Source: Mycolicibacterium bacteremicum
GTDB taxonomy: Bacteria > Actinomycetota > Actinomycetes > Mycobacteriales > Mycobacteriaceae
Direction of reading: 5' to 3'
Assembly (NCBI RefSeq): GCF_943913955.1
Contig: NZ_CALUAE010000008.1
Coordinates: forward strand, 37,107-101,106
DNA: 64,000 bases
A program made the position numbers and the translations under genes. Of the stretch, positions 32,972 to 42,171 are shown in pieces (position 1 is the stretch's first letter; every line of letters starts with the position of its first letter). Below the pieces are notes generated by a model that saw nothing but the letters and a program-made list of their open reading frames with translations, did not search any database and had not been told where the DNA came from.

Positions 32972-34306
32972 TCAGTTATCCACAGGCCCGTCGGGGCCCT
33001 CGTTGCGCTCCAGGTCGGCCAGCGCCTCGTCGATACCGCTCGTGTCCCCGCCCAGGACGCGGTCGATGGACCCGGCCGGCTCGTCCAGATCGTCGGAGCC
33101 GGGCAGCAGGTCGGGGTGCTGCCACACCGCGTCGCGGGCATCGGCGCCCACCGCCTCGGTCAGCTTCTCCCACAACGCGGCGGCCTCACGCATCTTGCGC
33201 GGCCGCAGCTCCAGCCCGACCAGCGTCGCGAAGGTCTGCTCGGCCGGGCCGCCGGTGGCCCGGCGCCTGCGCAGCATCTCGCTGAGCGCGGTGGTACCGG
33301 GCAACCGCTCACCCAGCGCGGCGGTGACCACGGTCTGCACCCACCCCTCGATCAGGGCCAGCAGGGTCTCCAGCCGTTCCAGGGCAGCGGTCTGCTCGGG
33401 GGTCGCCTTGGGTTCGAACATGCCCTGGCTGAGCAGCTGCTCCATGGCCGCCGGGTCGGCCAGCGAGGCCGGGTTGAAGCCCTGGGCCATGTCCTCGATA
33501 CCGCTCATGTCGATCTTCATGCCCTTGGCGAAGGCCTCGACATTGTTGAGCAGCTGGCTCGACAGCCACGGCACGTGGCTGAACAACCGGTGATGCGCGG
33601 CCTCCCGGGCGGCCAGGAAGGTCAACACCTCGCTGCGCGGCTGCTCCAGACCCTCCGACAGGGTGTCGACGGCGGCCGGCATCAGCGCGGCAACGCCCTT
33701 GGGCCCCAACGGCAGGCCGATGTCGGTGGAGGTCAGCACCTCGGTCGACAACTTGCCCAGCGCCTGGCCGAGCTGGCTGCCGAACGCCATCCCGCCCATC
33801 TGCGACATCATCGCCAGCAGCGGGCCGGCCATCGCCTTGGCCTCCTCGGGCAGCGCCTGCGCCCACACCGAGGAGATCTGCTGGGCCACCGGGTCGCACA
33901 ACCGCTTCCAGGTGTCCATCGTGTTGTCGATCCATTCCGACGGTGACCAGGCCACGGTGCGGGTGGTGCCTGCCGGCAGCGGGGTGGCGCCGTCCAGCCA
34001 GGTCTCGGCCAGGCGGACAGCGTCGGCGATCGCCGTGGCGGTCGCCTCGGGCACCGGGGCCACGAACCCGATCGAGTTCGACGCCAGCTGGCGGGCGAGG
34101 TCGTAGTTGACCGGGCCGCCCTGACCACCGGCACCCATTGCGCCTGTGCCGCTGAACATCTCGCCGAGCTTGGTGAAGATCTGGCCCAGATCGGACATGT
34201 CGAAACCGGCACCGCCCATTCCGAAGGGATCCCCGGCGGGATCTTTTTTGCGCTTGTCGCGATCGGGGTCTTCACCGGAGGAGAAGCCGAAGGGCAGGTC
34301 AGACAT
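32972..34306 (-). CDS. DUF2342 zinc-dependent metalloprotease-like protein, Rv3195-like
   Basis: 444 residues. The start carries a Gly/Met-rich low-complexity segment (FGMGGAGFDMSDLGQIF), then helices typical of the actinobacterial DUF2342 family. The active-site-like EAAHHRLFSHVPWL is an ExxHH arrangement, not the HExxH order, so catalysis is uncertain. C-terminal acidic tail DEPAGSIDRVLGGD. ATG at MSDLPFGF chosen; six upstream residues look non-coding. First gene of the protease / ThiF-like / ABC1 operon and divergent from the PDZ-Lon-like gene. Confidence 0.82.
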   Translation of the reverse strand: MSDLPFGFSSGEDPDRDKRKKDPAGDPFGMGGAGFDMSDLGQIFTKLGEMFSGTGAMGAGGQGGPVNYDLARQLASNSIGFVAPVPEATATAIADAVRLAETWLDGATPLPAGTTRTVAWSPSEWIDNTMDTWKRLCDPVAQQISSVWAQALPEEAKAMAGPLLAMMSQMGGMAFGSQLGQALGKLSTEVLTSTDIGLPLGPKGVAALMPAAVDTLSEGLEQPRSEVLTFLAAREAAHHRLFSHVPWLSSQLLNNVEAFAKGMKIDMSGIEDMAQGFNPASLADPAAMEQLLSQGMFEPKATPEQTAALERLETLLALIEGWVQTVVTAALGERLPGTTALSEMLRRRRATGGPAEQTFATLVGLELRPRKMREAAALWEKLTEAVGADARDAVWQHPDLLPGSDDLDEPAGSIDRVLGGDTSGIDEALADLERNEGPDGPVDN

Positions 34307-34387
34307 ACCGTCAACGGTACCCACCGCAGGCGCGGGCGGTAGGGCCGCGGGTCACGCTGTGGGTGAACGCGCTCTACTGTGGGCGGC

Positions 34388-35428
34388 GTGAACAGGCGGA
34401 TTCTGACCCTGGTGGTGGCGTTGGTGCCGATCCTGGCCTTCGGCTTGCTGCTGTCGGTCGTGACGGTGCCCTATGTGGCGCTGGGTCCGGGCCCGACCTT
34501 CAACACCCTCGGCGAGGTGGACGGCAAGCAGGTTGTCGACATCAAGAGCTCCGACGGGGTGGCCGGCGACGTCGTGCATCCCACCAGCGGGCACCTGAAC
34601 ATGACCACGGTGTCCCAGCGCGACGGCCTGAACCTGGGGGAGGCCCTGATCCTGTGGATGTCGGGCCGCGACCAGCTGGTCCCGCGCGAACTGGTGTATC
34701 CGCCGGACAAGTCCAAGGACGATATCGACCAGGCCAACACGACCGAATTCCGGCAGTCCGAGGACGACGCCGAGTACGCCGCGCTGTCCTACCTGAAGTA
34801 TCCGAAGGCCGTGACGGTGTCGACGGTGGAGGACAAGGGGCCCTCGGCGGGCAAGCTGCAGCCCGGCGATGCCATCGACATGGTCAACAATGTGGCCGTC
34901 GCCGACCTCGCGGCGTTCCAGGCCGAGGTGAAGAACACCAAGCCCGGTGATCAGGTCGTCATCGACTTCCGCCGCAAGAACGCACCCGCCGGTACCACCA
35001 CCATCACCCTCGGCGAGCACCCCGAGGGCCCGCAGGGGTACCTCGGCATCGGTGTGGTCGACGCGCCGTGGGCGCTGTTCGACATCGAGTTCAACCTGGC
35101 CAACATCGGCGGCCCGTCGGCCGGCCTGATGTTCAGCCTGGCCGTCGTGGACAAGCTGACCACCGGCAACCTCAACGACGGCAAGTTCGTCGCGGGCACC
35201 GGCACCATCAACGCCGACGGCGAGGTCGGCTCGATCGGCGGTATCACGCACAAGATCGCCGCGGCCGACGACGCCGGCGCGACGATCTTCCTGGTGCCCG
35301 CCGACAATTGCGCCGAGGCGCTGACCGCGCGCGAGGACGGACTGCAGCTGGTGAAGGTCGACACACTCGCCACGGCGGTCGACGCGTTGAACACGATTTC
35401 CGCCGGTGGCGAACCCCCGACGTGCTGA
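34388..35428 (+). CDS. membrane-anchored PDZ and Lon-like serine protease (Rv3194c-like)
   Basis: 346 residues. An N-terminal signal anchor (ILTLVVALVPILAFGLLLSVV) leads to an extracytoplasmic part with a PDZ segment (YPKAVTVSTVEDKGPSAGK through FQAEV) and a C-terminal Lon-type protease domain. Its catalytic dyad is Ser244 in NIGGPSAGLMFS and Lys289 in IGGITHKIAA. Such DUF3774/YlbL-like proteins process membrane or secreted proteins. GTG at VNRRILTLVV chosen; an earlier in-frame GTG three codons upstream is possible. Divergent from the zinc-protease operon. Followed after 117 bases by the UPF0182 gene. Confidence 0.87.
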   Translation: MNRRILTLVVALVPILAFGLLLSVVTVPYVALGPGPTFNTLGEVDGKQVVDIKSSDGVAGDVVHPTSGHLNMTTVSQRDGLNLGEALILWMSGRDQLVPRELVYPPDKSKDDIDQANTTEFRQSEDDAEYAALSYLKYPKAVTVSTVEDKGPSAGKLQPGDAIDMVNNVAVADLAAFQAEVKNTKPGDQVVIDFRRKNAPAGTTTITLGEHPEGPQGYLGIGVVDAPWALFDIEFNLANIGGPSAGLMFSLAVVDKLTTGNLNDGKFVAGTGTINADGEVGSIGGITHKIAAADDAGATIFLVPADNCAEALTAREDGLQLVKVDTLATAVDALNTISAGGEPPTC

Positions 35429-35545
35429 GAATCTCCTTGGCGGTCGGTGCGTAGCATTGGGGGTCAGCTGCGACCGGCAGGCCGCAGGCGTTGATGTTGT
35501 GGCGGGTCCCCCCTCACGCCACGGAACCAGAGTGGAGTTGACGAC

Positions 35546-38500
35546 TTGGGTATGCGGCCCGCGGCGCGAATGCCGCAGCTGACTCGGCGGAGCCGGATTC
35601 TGATCGGTGTCGCGGTAGCAGTTGTCCTGTTGTTGTTGGTGGGGCCGCGGTTCATCGACGGCTACGTCGACTGGTTGTTCTTCGGCGAGCTCGGCTACCG
35701 GTCGGTCTTCACGACCGTGCTGCTGACCCGCATCGCACTGTTCTTCGTGGTGGCGATCTTCATCGGCGCCGTCGTCTTCGCGGGGCTGGCGCTGGCCTAC
35801 CGCACCCGCCCGGTGTTCGTGCCGACCGCCGGACCCAATGATCCGGTGGCCCGCTACCGCACCACTGTGATGAGCCGGCTGCGGCTGTTCGGTATCGGCA
35901 TCCCGATCTTCATCGGGTTGCTGGCCGGCATCGTCGCGCAGAGCTACTGGGCTCCGGTGCAGCTGTTCCTCAACGGCAGCGAATTCGGTATCACCGACCC
36001 GCAGTTCGGCATCGATCTCGGGTTCTACGCCTTCGATCTGCCGTTCTACCGGCTGGTGTTGACCTACCTGTTCGTGGCGGTGTTCCTGGCATTCGCGGCA
36101 AACCTGCTGGGGCACTATCTGTTCGGTGGCATCCGGCTGTCCGGGCGCTCCGGGGCGCTCAGCCGCGCCGCCCGTATCCAGCTGGTGGCGCTGGCCGGCA
36201 CCCTGGTGTTGCTCAAGGCCGCCGCCTACTGGCTGGACCGCTATGAGCTGCTCAGCAACACCCGGGCCGGTAAGCCCTTCACCGGCGCCGGCTACACCGA
36301 CATCAACGCGGTGCTGCCCGCCAAGCTGATCCTGCTGGCCATCGCCGTCATCTGCGCGGTCGCGGTGTTCTCCGCCCTGGTGCTGCGCGACCTGCGCATC
36401 CCGGCCATCGGTCTGGTGCTGCTGCTGCTGTCCTCGCTGGTGGTGGGCGCGGGCTGGCCGCTGATCGTCGAGCAGTTCAGCGTCAAACCGAATGCGGCGC
36501 AGAAGGAAAGCGAATACATCAATCGAAGTATCACCGCGACCAGGGATGCCTACGGGTTGACCGATCAGACGGTGGAGTACCGCAATTACGGCGGCGACGC
36601 CAACGCCACCGCCCAGCAGGTGTCCTCGGACACCGCGACGACGTCGAACATCCGCCTGCTCGACCCGACGATCGTCAGCCCCGCGTTCACCCAGTTCCAG
36701 CAGGGCAAGAACTTCTACAACTTCCCCGACCAGTTGTCGATGGACCGCTACGTCGGCCCGGACGGTCAGATCCGCGACTACGTGGTGGCCGCCCGTGAGC
36801 TCAACCCGGACCGGTTGATCGACAACCAGCGCGACTGGATCAACCGGCACACCGTCTACACGCACGGCAACGGGTTCGTCGCCTCGCCGGCCAACACCGT
36901 GCGCGGTATCGCCAACGACCCCAACCAGAACGGCGGCTACCCGGAGTTCCTGGCCAGCGTCGTGGGCGCCAACGGCAGCGTTGTCTCGCCCGGCCCCGCG
37001 CCGCTGGATCAGCCGCGCGTCTACTTCGGCCCGGTGATCGCCAGCGCCCCCGACGATTACGCCATCGTCGGAAAGGTCGGCGATGTCGACCGCGAGTACG
37101 ACTACGAGACCAACACCGAGACCAAGAACTACACCTATCAGGGCAGCGGTGGCGTCCCGGTCGGCAACTGGCTGGCCCGCGCCGTCTTCGCCGCCAAGTT
37201 CGCCGAGCGGAACTTCCTGCTGTCCAGCGTGATCGGTGACAACAGCAAGATCCTGTTCAACCGTGACCCGGCGCAGCGCGTCGAGGCGGTCGCGCCGTGG
37301 CTGACCACCGACAACGGGGTCTACCCGGCGATCGTGAACAAGCGGATGGTGTGGATCGTCGACGGTTACACGACGCTGGACAACTATCCGTACTCGGAGC
37401 TGACCACGCTGTCGAACGCCACCATCGACTCCAACGAGGTGGCGGTCAACCGGTTGCTGCCCGACAAGCAGGTGTCCTACATCCGCAACTCGGTCAAGGC
37501 CACCGTCGACGCCTACGACGGCACCGTGACGCTGTACGCGCAGGACGAGACCGACCCGGTGCTCAAGGCCTGGATGTCGGTGTTCCCCGGGACGGTCAAG
37601 CCCAAGGCCGACATCTCCGAGGAGCTCAAGCAGCACCTGCGCTACCCCGAGGATCTGTTCAAGGTGCAGCGTGCGCTGCTGGCCAAGTACCACGTCGACG
37701 ATCCGGTGAAGTTCTTCACCAACGCCGACTTCTGGGATGTGCCACTGGATCCCAACCCGACGGCCAGCAGCTTCCAGCCGCCGTACTACATCGTGGCCAA
37801 GGACCAGGCCAAGCAGGACGGCTCACCGTCGTTCCAGCTGACCAGCGCGATGAACTGGATCCGGCGTGACTTCCTGGCCGCCTACATCAGTGCGAGCTCC
37901 GATCCCGACACCTACGGCAAGCTCACGGTGCTCACCGTGCCCGGTCAGGTCAACGGTCCGAAGCTGGCCTTCAACGCGATCAGCACCGACACCGCGGTCT
38001 CCACGGAGCTGGGCCAGATCGGCCGGGACGGCCAGAACCGCATCCGGTGGGGCAATCTGCTGACGCTGCCCATCGGCAACGGTGGTCTGCTCTATGTCGC
38101 GCCGATCTACGCTTCGCCGGGCGCCAGCGATGCCGCATCGTCCTACCCGCGTCTGATCCGCGTGGCGATGATGTACAACGACAAGGTCGGTTACGGCCCG
38201 ACGGTCCGGGACGCGCTGGACGAGATCTTCGGCGCCGGTGCGGGTGCGACGGCCACCGGTCCGGCCCCGGCCGACGGTCCGGCGGGACGCCCGCAGGCCG
38301 CGCCGACCAACGGTCAGCCCGCCGCGAACCCGCCCGCCGCCCAGCAGGGCCGGGCGCCCGCTCCGGCGGCCGAGCCGCCGGCCGCGGCGGTGCCGCCGGG
38401 TGGTCCGGTCACGCTGTCCGGTCCCAAGGCCGCTGCGCTGCAGGAGGTCAACGCGGCCCTGGACAACATGGCCGAGGCGCAGACCAGTGGTGACTTCGCC

Positions 38501-38563
38501 GAATTCGGTGCCGCGCTGCAGCGCCTGGACGACGCGATGAACCGCTACCGCGAGGCACGCTGA
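35546..38563 (+). CDS. UPF0182 large membrane protein (Rv3193c-like)
   Basis: 1005 residues. About seven membrane segments in the first 300 residues (for example SRILIGVAVAVVLLLLVG and IPAIGLVLLLLSSLVVGAG) are followed by a large extracytoplasmic domain, then a Pro/Ala-rich linker (PAADGPAGRPQAAP type) and a short helical tail (LDNMAEAQTSGDFAEFGAAL). The family is widespread in actinobacteria and its role is unknown. A TTG start is preferred because GGAG lies 8 bases upstream and MGMRPAARMP is the usual family N-terminus; an ATG two codons later is the alternative. A GTGGCG/CGCCAC hairpin (35499-35522) precedes it. Confidence 0.88.
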   Translation: MGMRPAARMPQLTRRSRILIGVAVAVVLLLLVGPRFIDGYVDWLFFGELGYRSVFTTVLLTRIALFFVVAIFIGAVVFAGLALAYRTRPVFVPTAGPNDPVARYRTTVMSRLRLFGIGIPIFIGLLAGIVAQSYWAPVQLFLNGSEFGITDPQFGIDLGFYAFDLPFYRLVLTYLFVAVFLAFAANLLGHYLFGGIRLSGRSGALSRAARIQLVALAGTLVLLKAAAYWLDRYELLSNTRAGKPFTGAGYTDINAVLPAKLILLAIAVICAVAVFSALVLRDLRIPAIGLVLLLLSSLVVGAGWPLIVEQFSVKPNAAQKESEYINRSITATRDAYGLTDQTVEYRNYGGDANATAQQVSSDTATTSNIRLLDPTIVSPAFTQFQQGKNFYNFPDQLSMDRYVGPDGQIRDYVVAARELNPDRLIDNQRDWINRHTVYTHGNGFVASPANTVRGIANDPNQNGGYPEFLASVVGANGSVVSPGPAPLDQPRVYFGPVIASAPDDYAIVGKVGDVDREYDYETNTETKNYTYQGSGGVPVGNWLARAVFAAKFAERNFLLSSVIGDNSKILFNRDPAQRVEAVAPWLTTDNGVYPAIVNKRMVWIVDGYTTLDNYPYSELTTLSNATIDSNEVAVNRLLPDKQVSYIRNSVKATVDAYDGTVTLYAQDETDPVLKAWMSVFPGTVKPKADISEELKQHLRYPEDLFKVQRALLAKYHVDDPVKFFTNADFWDVPLDPNPTASSFQPPYYIVAKDQAKQDGSPSFQLTSAMNWIRRDFLAAYISASSDPDTYGKLTVLTVPGQVNGPKLAFNAISTDTAVSTELGQIGRDGQNRIRWGNLLTLPIGNGGLLYVAPIYASPGASDAASSYPRLIRVAMMYNDKVGYGPTVRDALDEIFGAGAGATATGPAPADGPAGRPQAAPTNGQPAANPPAAQQGRAPAPAAEPPAAAVPPGGPVTLSGPKAAALQEVNAALDNMAEAQTSGDFAEFGAALQRLDDAMNRYREAR

Positions 38564-38584
38564 CCGTCCCGAGGTCCCTCACCT

Positions 38585-38654
38585 TCCCGGCGAGCGTGCG
38601 TGTCTGCACCGGACACTCCGCGCAATAACAGGAGTTCACGCACGCTCGCGGGGA
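38585..38654. repeat. large inverted repeat enclosing two small hairpins (three-way junction)
   Basis: Arms 38585-38602 and 38637-38654 match at 17 of 18 positions (TCCCGGCGAGCGTGCGTG against its complement). The enclosed 34 bases can form two short stems, TGTC/GACA and ACTCC/GGAGT, producing a cloverleaf-like fold. It fills most of the 113 bases between the UPF0182 gene and the SARP regulator on the same strand. It may be a terminator or a dispersed palindromic element. Confidence 0.75.
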
Positions 38655-38676
38655 CGGGCGCCACTACACTGCCGCC

Positions 38677-41600
38677 GTGCACTATCGGCTGCTCGGACCA
38701 CTCGAGGTGGTACGTGACGGCGCCCGGGTCGATATCGGGCCGCCCAAGCAGCGCGCCGTGCTCGCCGTGCTGTTGCTGGCCCAGGGCGGGGTCGTCTCCG
38801 TCGACCGGCTGATCGACGCCGTGTGGGGTGACGACGCGCCCGGCAGCGCCACCGCCAGCCTGCAGGCCTACGTGTCCAACCTGCGTCGCGTGCTGCGCGA
38901 CGATGCCGGGGTCTCGCCGATCGTGCGGCGACCGCCCGGTTATCACCTTGAACTCGGTGCGACGACGGTGGACACCGCGGAATTCGCCGCGGGCGCGGGG
39001 CGGGCCGCCGCGGCCGTCACCGACGGCCGGTGGGATGACGCCATCGTGGCCGCCGATGCGGCACTGGCGCTCTGGCGCGGGCCGCTGCTGGCGGATCTGC
39101 GCGACGAGGCATGGGTGGCAGCCGAATCCGCCCGCATCGACGAGCTGCGTCTCGAATGTCTGGACGCCCGGATCACCGCACTGCTGGCGGTCGGACGGGT
39201 GTCCTCGGCGCTGGCCGACATCGAGCAGTTGCGCCGAGCGGATCCTTTCCGTGATCGCGGCTGCTGGCTGCAGATGGTGGCGCTGTACCGGTCTGGGCGC
39301 ACCGCGGAGGCTTTGGATGCCTACTCCGCCCACGCCCGGCGTCTCGATGACGAGCTCGGTCTGCAGCCCGGTGCCGAACTGCAGCAGATGCAGACCGCGG
39401 TGCTGCGGCAGGCTCCCGAGCTGGCCGCCTGGCCGCGTTCACCCGGCTGGACCGGAGCGGAATCGGTCGCCACACCCGTGCCTGCATCGGTCACCGAACT
39501 CGAACCGGTCGTCGCCTCTCGCGGCCTGGTCGGCCGGACCCGCGAAATGGAGTCGCTCGCACGACTTCTCGTCGAGGCGGGAGGTGGGGCCACCCGCTGG
39601 CTGGTGCTCTCGGGCCCGCCCGGGATCGGCAAGACCCGGCTGGCCGAGGAGGCCGCGGCCCGGGTGCGCGCCGCCGGTGGCGATGCGGTGTGGGTGAGCT
39701 GCCCCGACGAACGCGGGATCCCGCCGTGGTGGCCGATGCGGCAGTTGGTCCGCGCGCTGGGAGCCGACGCCGACGAGGTGCTGGCCGTGCCGGCCCACGC
39801 CGACCCCGACACCGCCCGCTTCGCCGTCTACGAACGGGTGCAGCGGTTACTGGAATCCGGTTCCGGGCTGCTGGCCGTGGTGATCGACGATGTGCAGTGG
39901 GCGGATTCGGCCTCGGCGGCGTGCCTGGCCTACATCGCGGGCACCTTGCGGGACCGGCCGCTGGTGATCATCCTGACCGTGCGCGACGGGGACCACCCGT
40001 CAGAGGTGTTGCGGCTGTTGGGTACTGCGACGCGCGGAGCCAACCGGCACATCGAGGTGCCCGCCCTCAGCCCGGCCGATGTCGCCACCCTGGCCAATCA
40101 GGTGGCCGATGAGATGGTCGAGGAGGCCGAGGCGAGCGCGCTGGCCGACCGCACCGGCGGCAATCCGTTCTTCGTCTCCGAGTACGCCCGGCTGCCGCGC
40201 GCCGAGCGGCTCGGTGGGGAGATCCCGATCGCGGTGAAGTCGGTCCTGGACCTGCGTCTCGGTGGTCTGGATCCCGCTGTGCTGCAGATGCTCCGGACGG
40301 CCGCGATCATCGGCGACGCCATCGACCGGGACGCGCTGCCGGTGCTGGCCGGCGCCACCCGGCTGGATCTGGACACCCTGGCCGACTATCTCGACGAGGC
40401 CGCCGACGAGCGCATCGTGATCGCCGCACCGACCGGTGACGGTTATGTGTTCGCGCATGGATTGCTGCGCGACCAGTTGATCGCCGGCATGCCCGCGCTG
40501 CGGCGGCAGCGGATGCACGCCAAGGTCGCCGAGGTGCTGGCCGATGCGACCTCCGACGACGCGTTGACCCGCCGGGCCGGTCACCTGGTGGCCGCGCTGC
40601 CGCTGGTCGAACCGCACGATGTGGTGGCCGCGTGCCGGGTCGCCGCCGAACGAGCCACCGCGAGTTGGAGTTCGGATATCGCGGCGCGGTGGTGGCAGGC
40701 GGCGCTGGATGCCTATGACCGGTTGCCTGCGGCGCAGCGCACCGATGCCGACCGGGACGCGCTGACCGTCGCCATGCTGGAGGCGCACTCCCGGGCCGGC
40801 CGGGGGCGGTTGGTGCTCGACGCCGTCGAGCGCTACCTGGTCGACGCGCTGCGCGCCGGCCGTGCGGTGACGGCCGGCCGGGTGGCCAGCGCGCTGCTGC
40901 GGGCCAGCGGTGGATGGCCGTGGCTGGCGCCGGGGGAGGATCCCGGAGCGGTGCTGGCGCTGCTGGATCGCGCGGCCGCACTGTGCGATGCGCACCCCGC
41001 CTCGGGTGCGCGGGTGTGCGCGGCGTTGGCCGTCGGACACTGCTATGACCCGGACATCGGGGTCGCCGCCCGGACGCTGGACCGGGCCGGGGAGTTGGCG
41101 GCCCGCGCCGAGGACGCCGAGATCACCGCCGACGTGCTGATGGGTCGACTCATCACCTACTCCGGGGTGGCCAGTGCGGCGGGGCGGACGCTGAGCTGGA
41201 TCGCGGAGCTGGACGGACTGCACCACAAGCGATCCCGCGAGGACACCGTGATCGCCGCCTCGGTGGCGACCATGGCCGCGATGTCACTCGGGGACGTGGA
41301 CGGCGCGGTGCACCAGCTGAGCGTCGGCATCGCCGGCAGCGAGGAACTGCAGTTGCCGGTGCTGCGCGCCCAGTTGCGCTGGATGGAAGCGGTGCAGGCG
41401 ATCTGGCGTGGCGATTTCGACGAGGCGCGCCGCCACCACACCATCGCCGCGCACGTGCACGAGCAGACCGAGCTCTACGTCGCCGGTAGCGGGATGCTCG
41501 CCGAGGTCAGCCTGTTGTGGGAGACCGGCGGCCCGGCGCCGCAGCTGCCCGAGGAGTCGGCGACCTCAGGCGGACAGAGCATGGTCGCGTTGGCGCGCGC

Positions 41601-42081
41601 GGTCGCGGTGGCCATGCAACGCGGGCCGGCGGCGCGCGAGTCCGCCCGCGCGGTGCTGACCGACAGATTCGCCGCCCGCCGGGGAGAGATCTGGACGACG
41701 TTGGGTCACAACACCTTTCTGGCCCATCTCGCCGCCGAGCACCGGCTGCCCGAGTTCACCGCACCGCTGCTCGCCGAGCTGGAGCCGTTCCTGGATCGCA
41801 TCGCGGTGATCGGGCAGGTGGGGTTGGCCGGGCCGGTCGCACTTGGCACCGCCCGGTTGCACGCGCTGGCCGGGGATCGCGACCGTGCCCGGGAGCACCT
41901 GAGGCTGGCGCGCGATATCGCCGGCCGGACCGGCGGGCTGCCGTCGCTGGTGCGTTGTGATCTGCTGGACGCTGAGCTCGCCGACCCGCCCCGACGCGGC
42001 GAACTGACCGCTCGCGTCATCGCCGACGCGACCCGACTCGGCATGGCCGGTGTCGCCGCAATCGCCCGTGAGCTGGGCTGA
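38677..42081 (+). CDS. SARP/AfsR-type transcriptional regulator with AAA ATPase and TPR-like region
   Basis: 1134 residues. The N-terminal OmpR-like winged helix (MHYRLLGPLEVVRDG... DRLIDAVWGDDAPG... LQAYVSNLRRVL) is followed by the bacterial transcriptional activator domain (LWRGPLLADL to LDDELGLQPGAEL). A central NTPase carries Walker A LSGPPGIGKTRLAEE and Walker B AVVIDDVQWADS, and a long helical C-terminus looks like TPR repeats. This is the AfsR/LAL layout of regulators that activate secondary or stress metabolism. The neighbouring BBE flavoprotein gene is a likely target (inference). GTG start beyond the palindromic intergenic element; no strong ribosome site. Confidence 0.88.
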   Translation: MHYRLLGPLEVVRDGARVDIGPPKQRAVLAVLLLAQGGVVSVDRLIDAVWGDDAPGSATASLQAYVSNLRRVLRDDAGVSPIVRRPPGYHLELGATTVDTAEFAAGAGRAAAAVTDGRWDDAIVAADAALALWRGPLLADLRDEAWVAAESARIDELRLECLDARITALLAVGRVSSALADIEQLRRADPFRDRGCWLQMVALYRSGRTAEALDAYSAHARRLDDELGLQPGAELQQMQTAVLRQAPELAAWPRSPGWTGAESVATPVPASVTELEPVVASRGLVGRTREMESLARLLVEAGGGATRWLVLSGPPGIGKTRLAEEAAARVRAAGGDAVWVSCPDERGIPPWWPMRQLVRALGADADEVLAVPAHADPDTARFAVYERVQRLLESGSGLLAVVIDDVQWADSASAACLAYIAGTLRDRPLVIILTVRDGDHPSEVLRLLGTATRGANRHIEVPALSPADVATLANQVADEMVEEAEASALADRTGGNPFFVSEYARLPRAERLGGEIPIAVKSVLDLRLGGLDPAVLQMLRTAAIIGDAIDRDALPVLAGATRLDLDTLADYLDEAADERIVIAAPTGDGYVFAHGLLRDQLIAGMPALRRQRMHAKVAEVLADATSDDALTRRAGHLVAALPLVEPHDVVAACRVAAERATASWSSDIAARWWQAALDAYDRLPAAQRTDADRDALTVAMLEAHSRAGRGRLVLDAVERYLVDALRAGRAVTAGRVASALLRASGGWPWLAPGEDPGAVLALLDRAAALCDAHPASGARVCAALAVGHCYDPDIGVAARTLDRAGELAARAEDAEITADVLMGRLITYSGVASAAGRTLSWIAELDGLHHKRSREDTVIAASVATMAAMSLGDVDGAVHQLSVGIAGSEELQLPVLRAQLRWMEAVQAIWRGDFDEARRHHTIAAHVHEQTELYVAGSGMLAEVSLLWETGGPAPQLPEESATSGGQSMVALARAVAVAMQRGPAARESARAVLTDRFAARRGEIWTTLGHNTFLAHLAAEHRLPEFTAPLLAELEPFLDRIAVIGQVGLAGPVALGTARLHALAGDRDRAREHLRLARDIAGRTGGLPSLVRCDLLDAELADPPRRGELTARVIADATRLGMAGVAAIARELG

Positions 42082-42085
42082 CACT

Positions 42086-42118
42086 CACTTGGCGTCGGCT
42101 CCAAGAAGACACCAAGTG
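42086..42118. promoter_or_regulatory. inverted repeats before the BBE flavoprotein gene
   Basis: CACTTGG (42086-42092) pairs with CCAAGTG (42112-42118) over 19 bases and also, through CTTGG, with CCAAG at 42101-42105, so the two pairings exclude each other. The 90-base gap lies between the SARP gene and the BBE gene. It could be the activator's binding site or a small RNA switch/terminator. Confidence 0.45.
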
Positions 42119-42171
42119 GTGCGCGGGAGTCTTATCGCAGTTGCCCGACGCACTGTCTGAAAGGATCCCGA

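Noticed and set aside
34352..37693. A 1113-residue open frame on the minus strand, opposite the PDZ-Lon-like and UPF0182 genes
   Set aside because: Rich in His, Gln, Arg and Gly with no domain pattern, as expected from high-GC antisense reading. The plus-strand genes are clearly conserved proteins.
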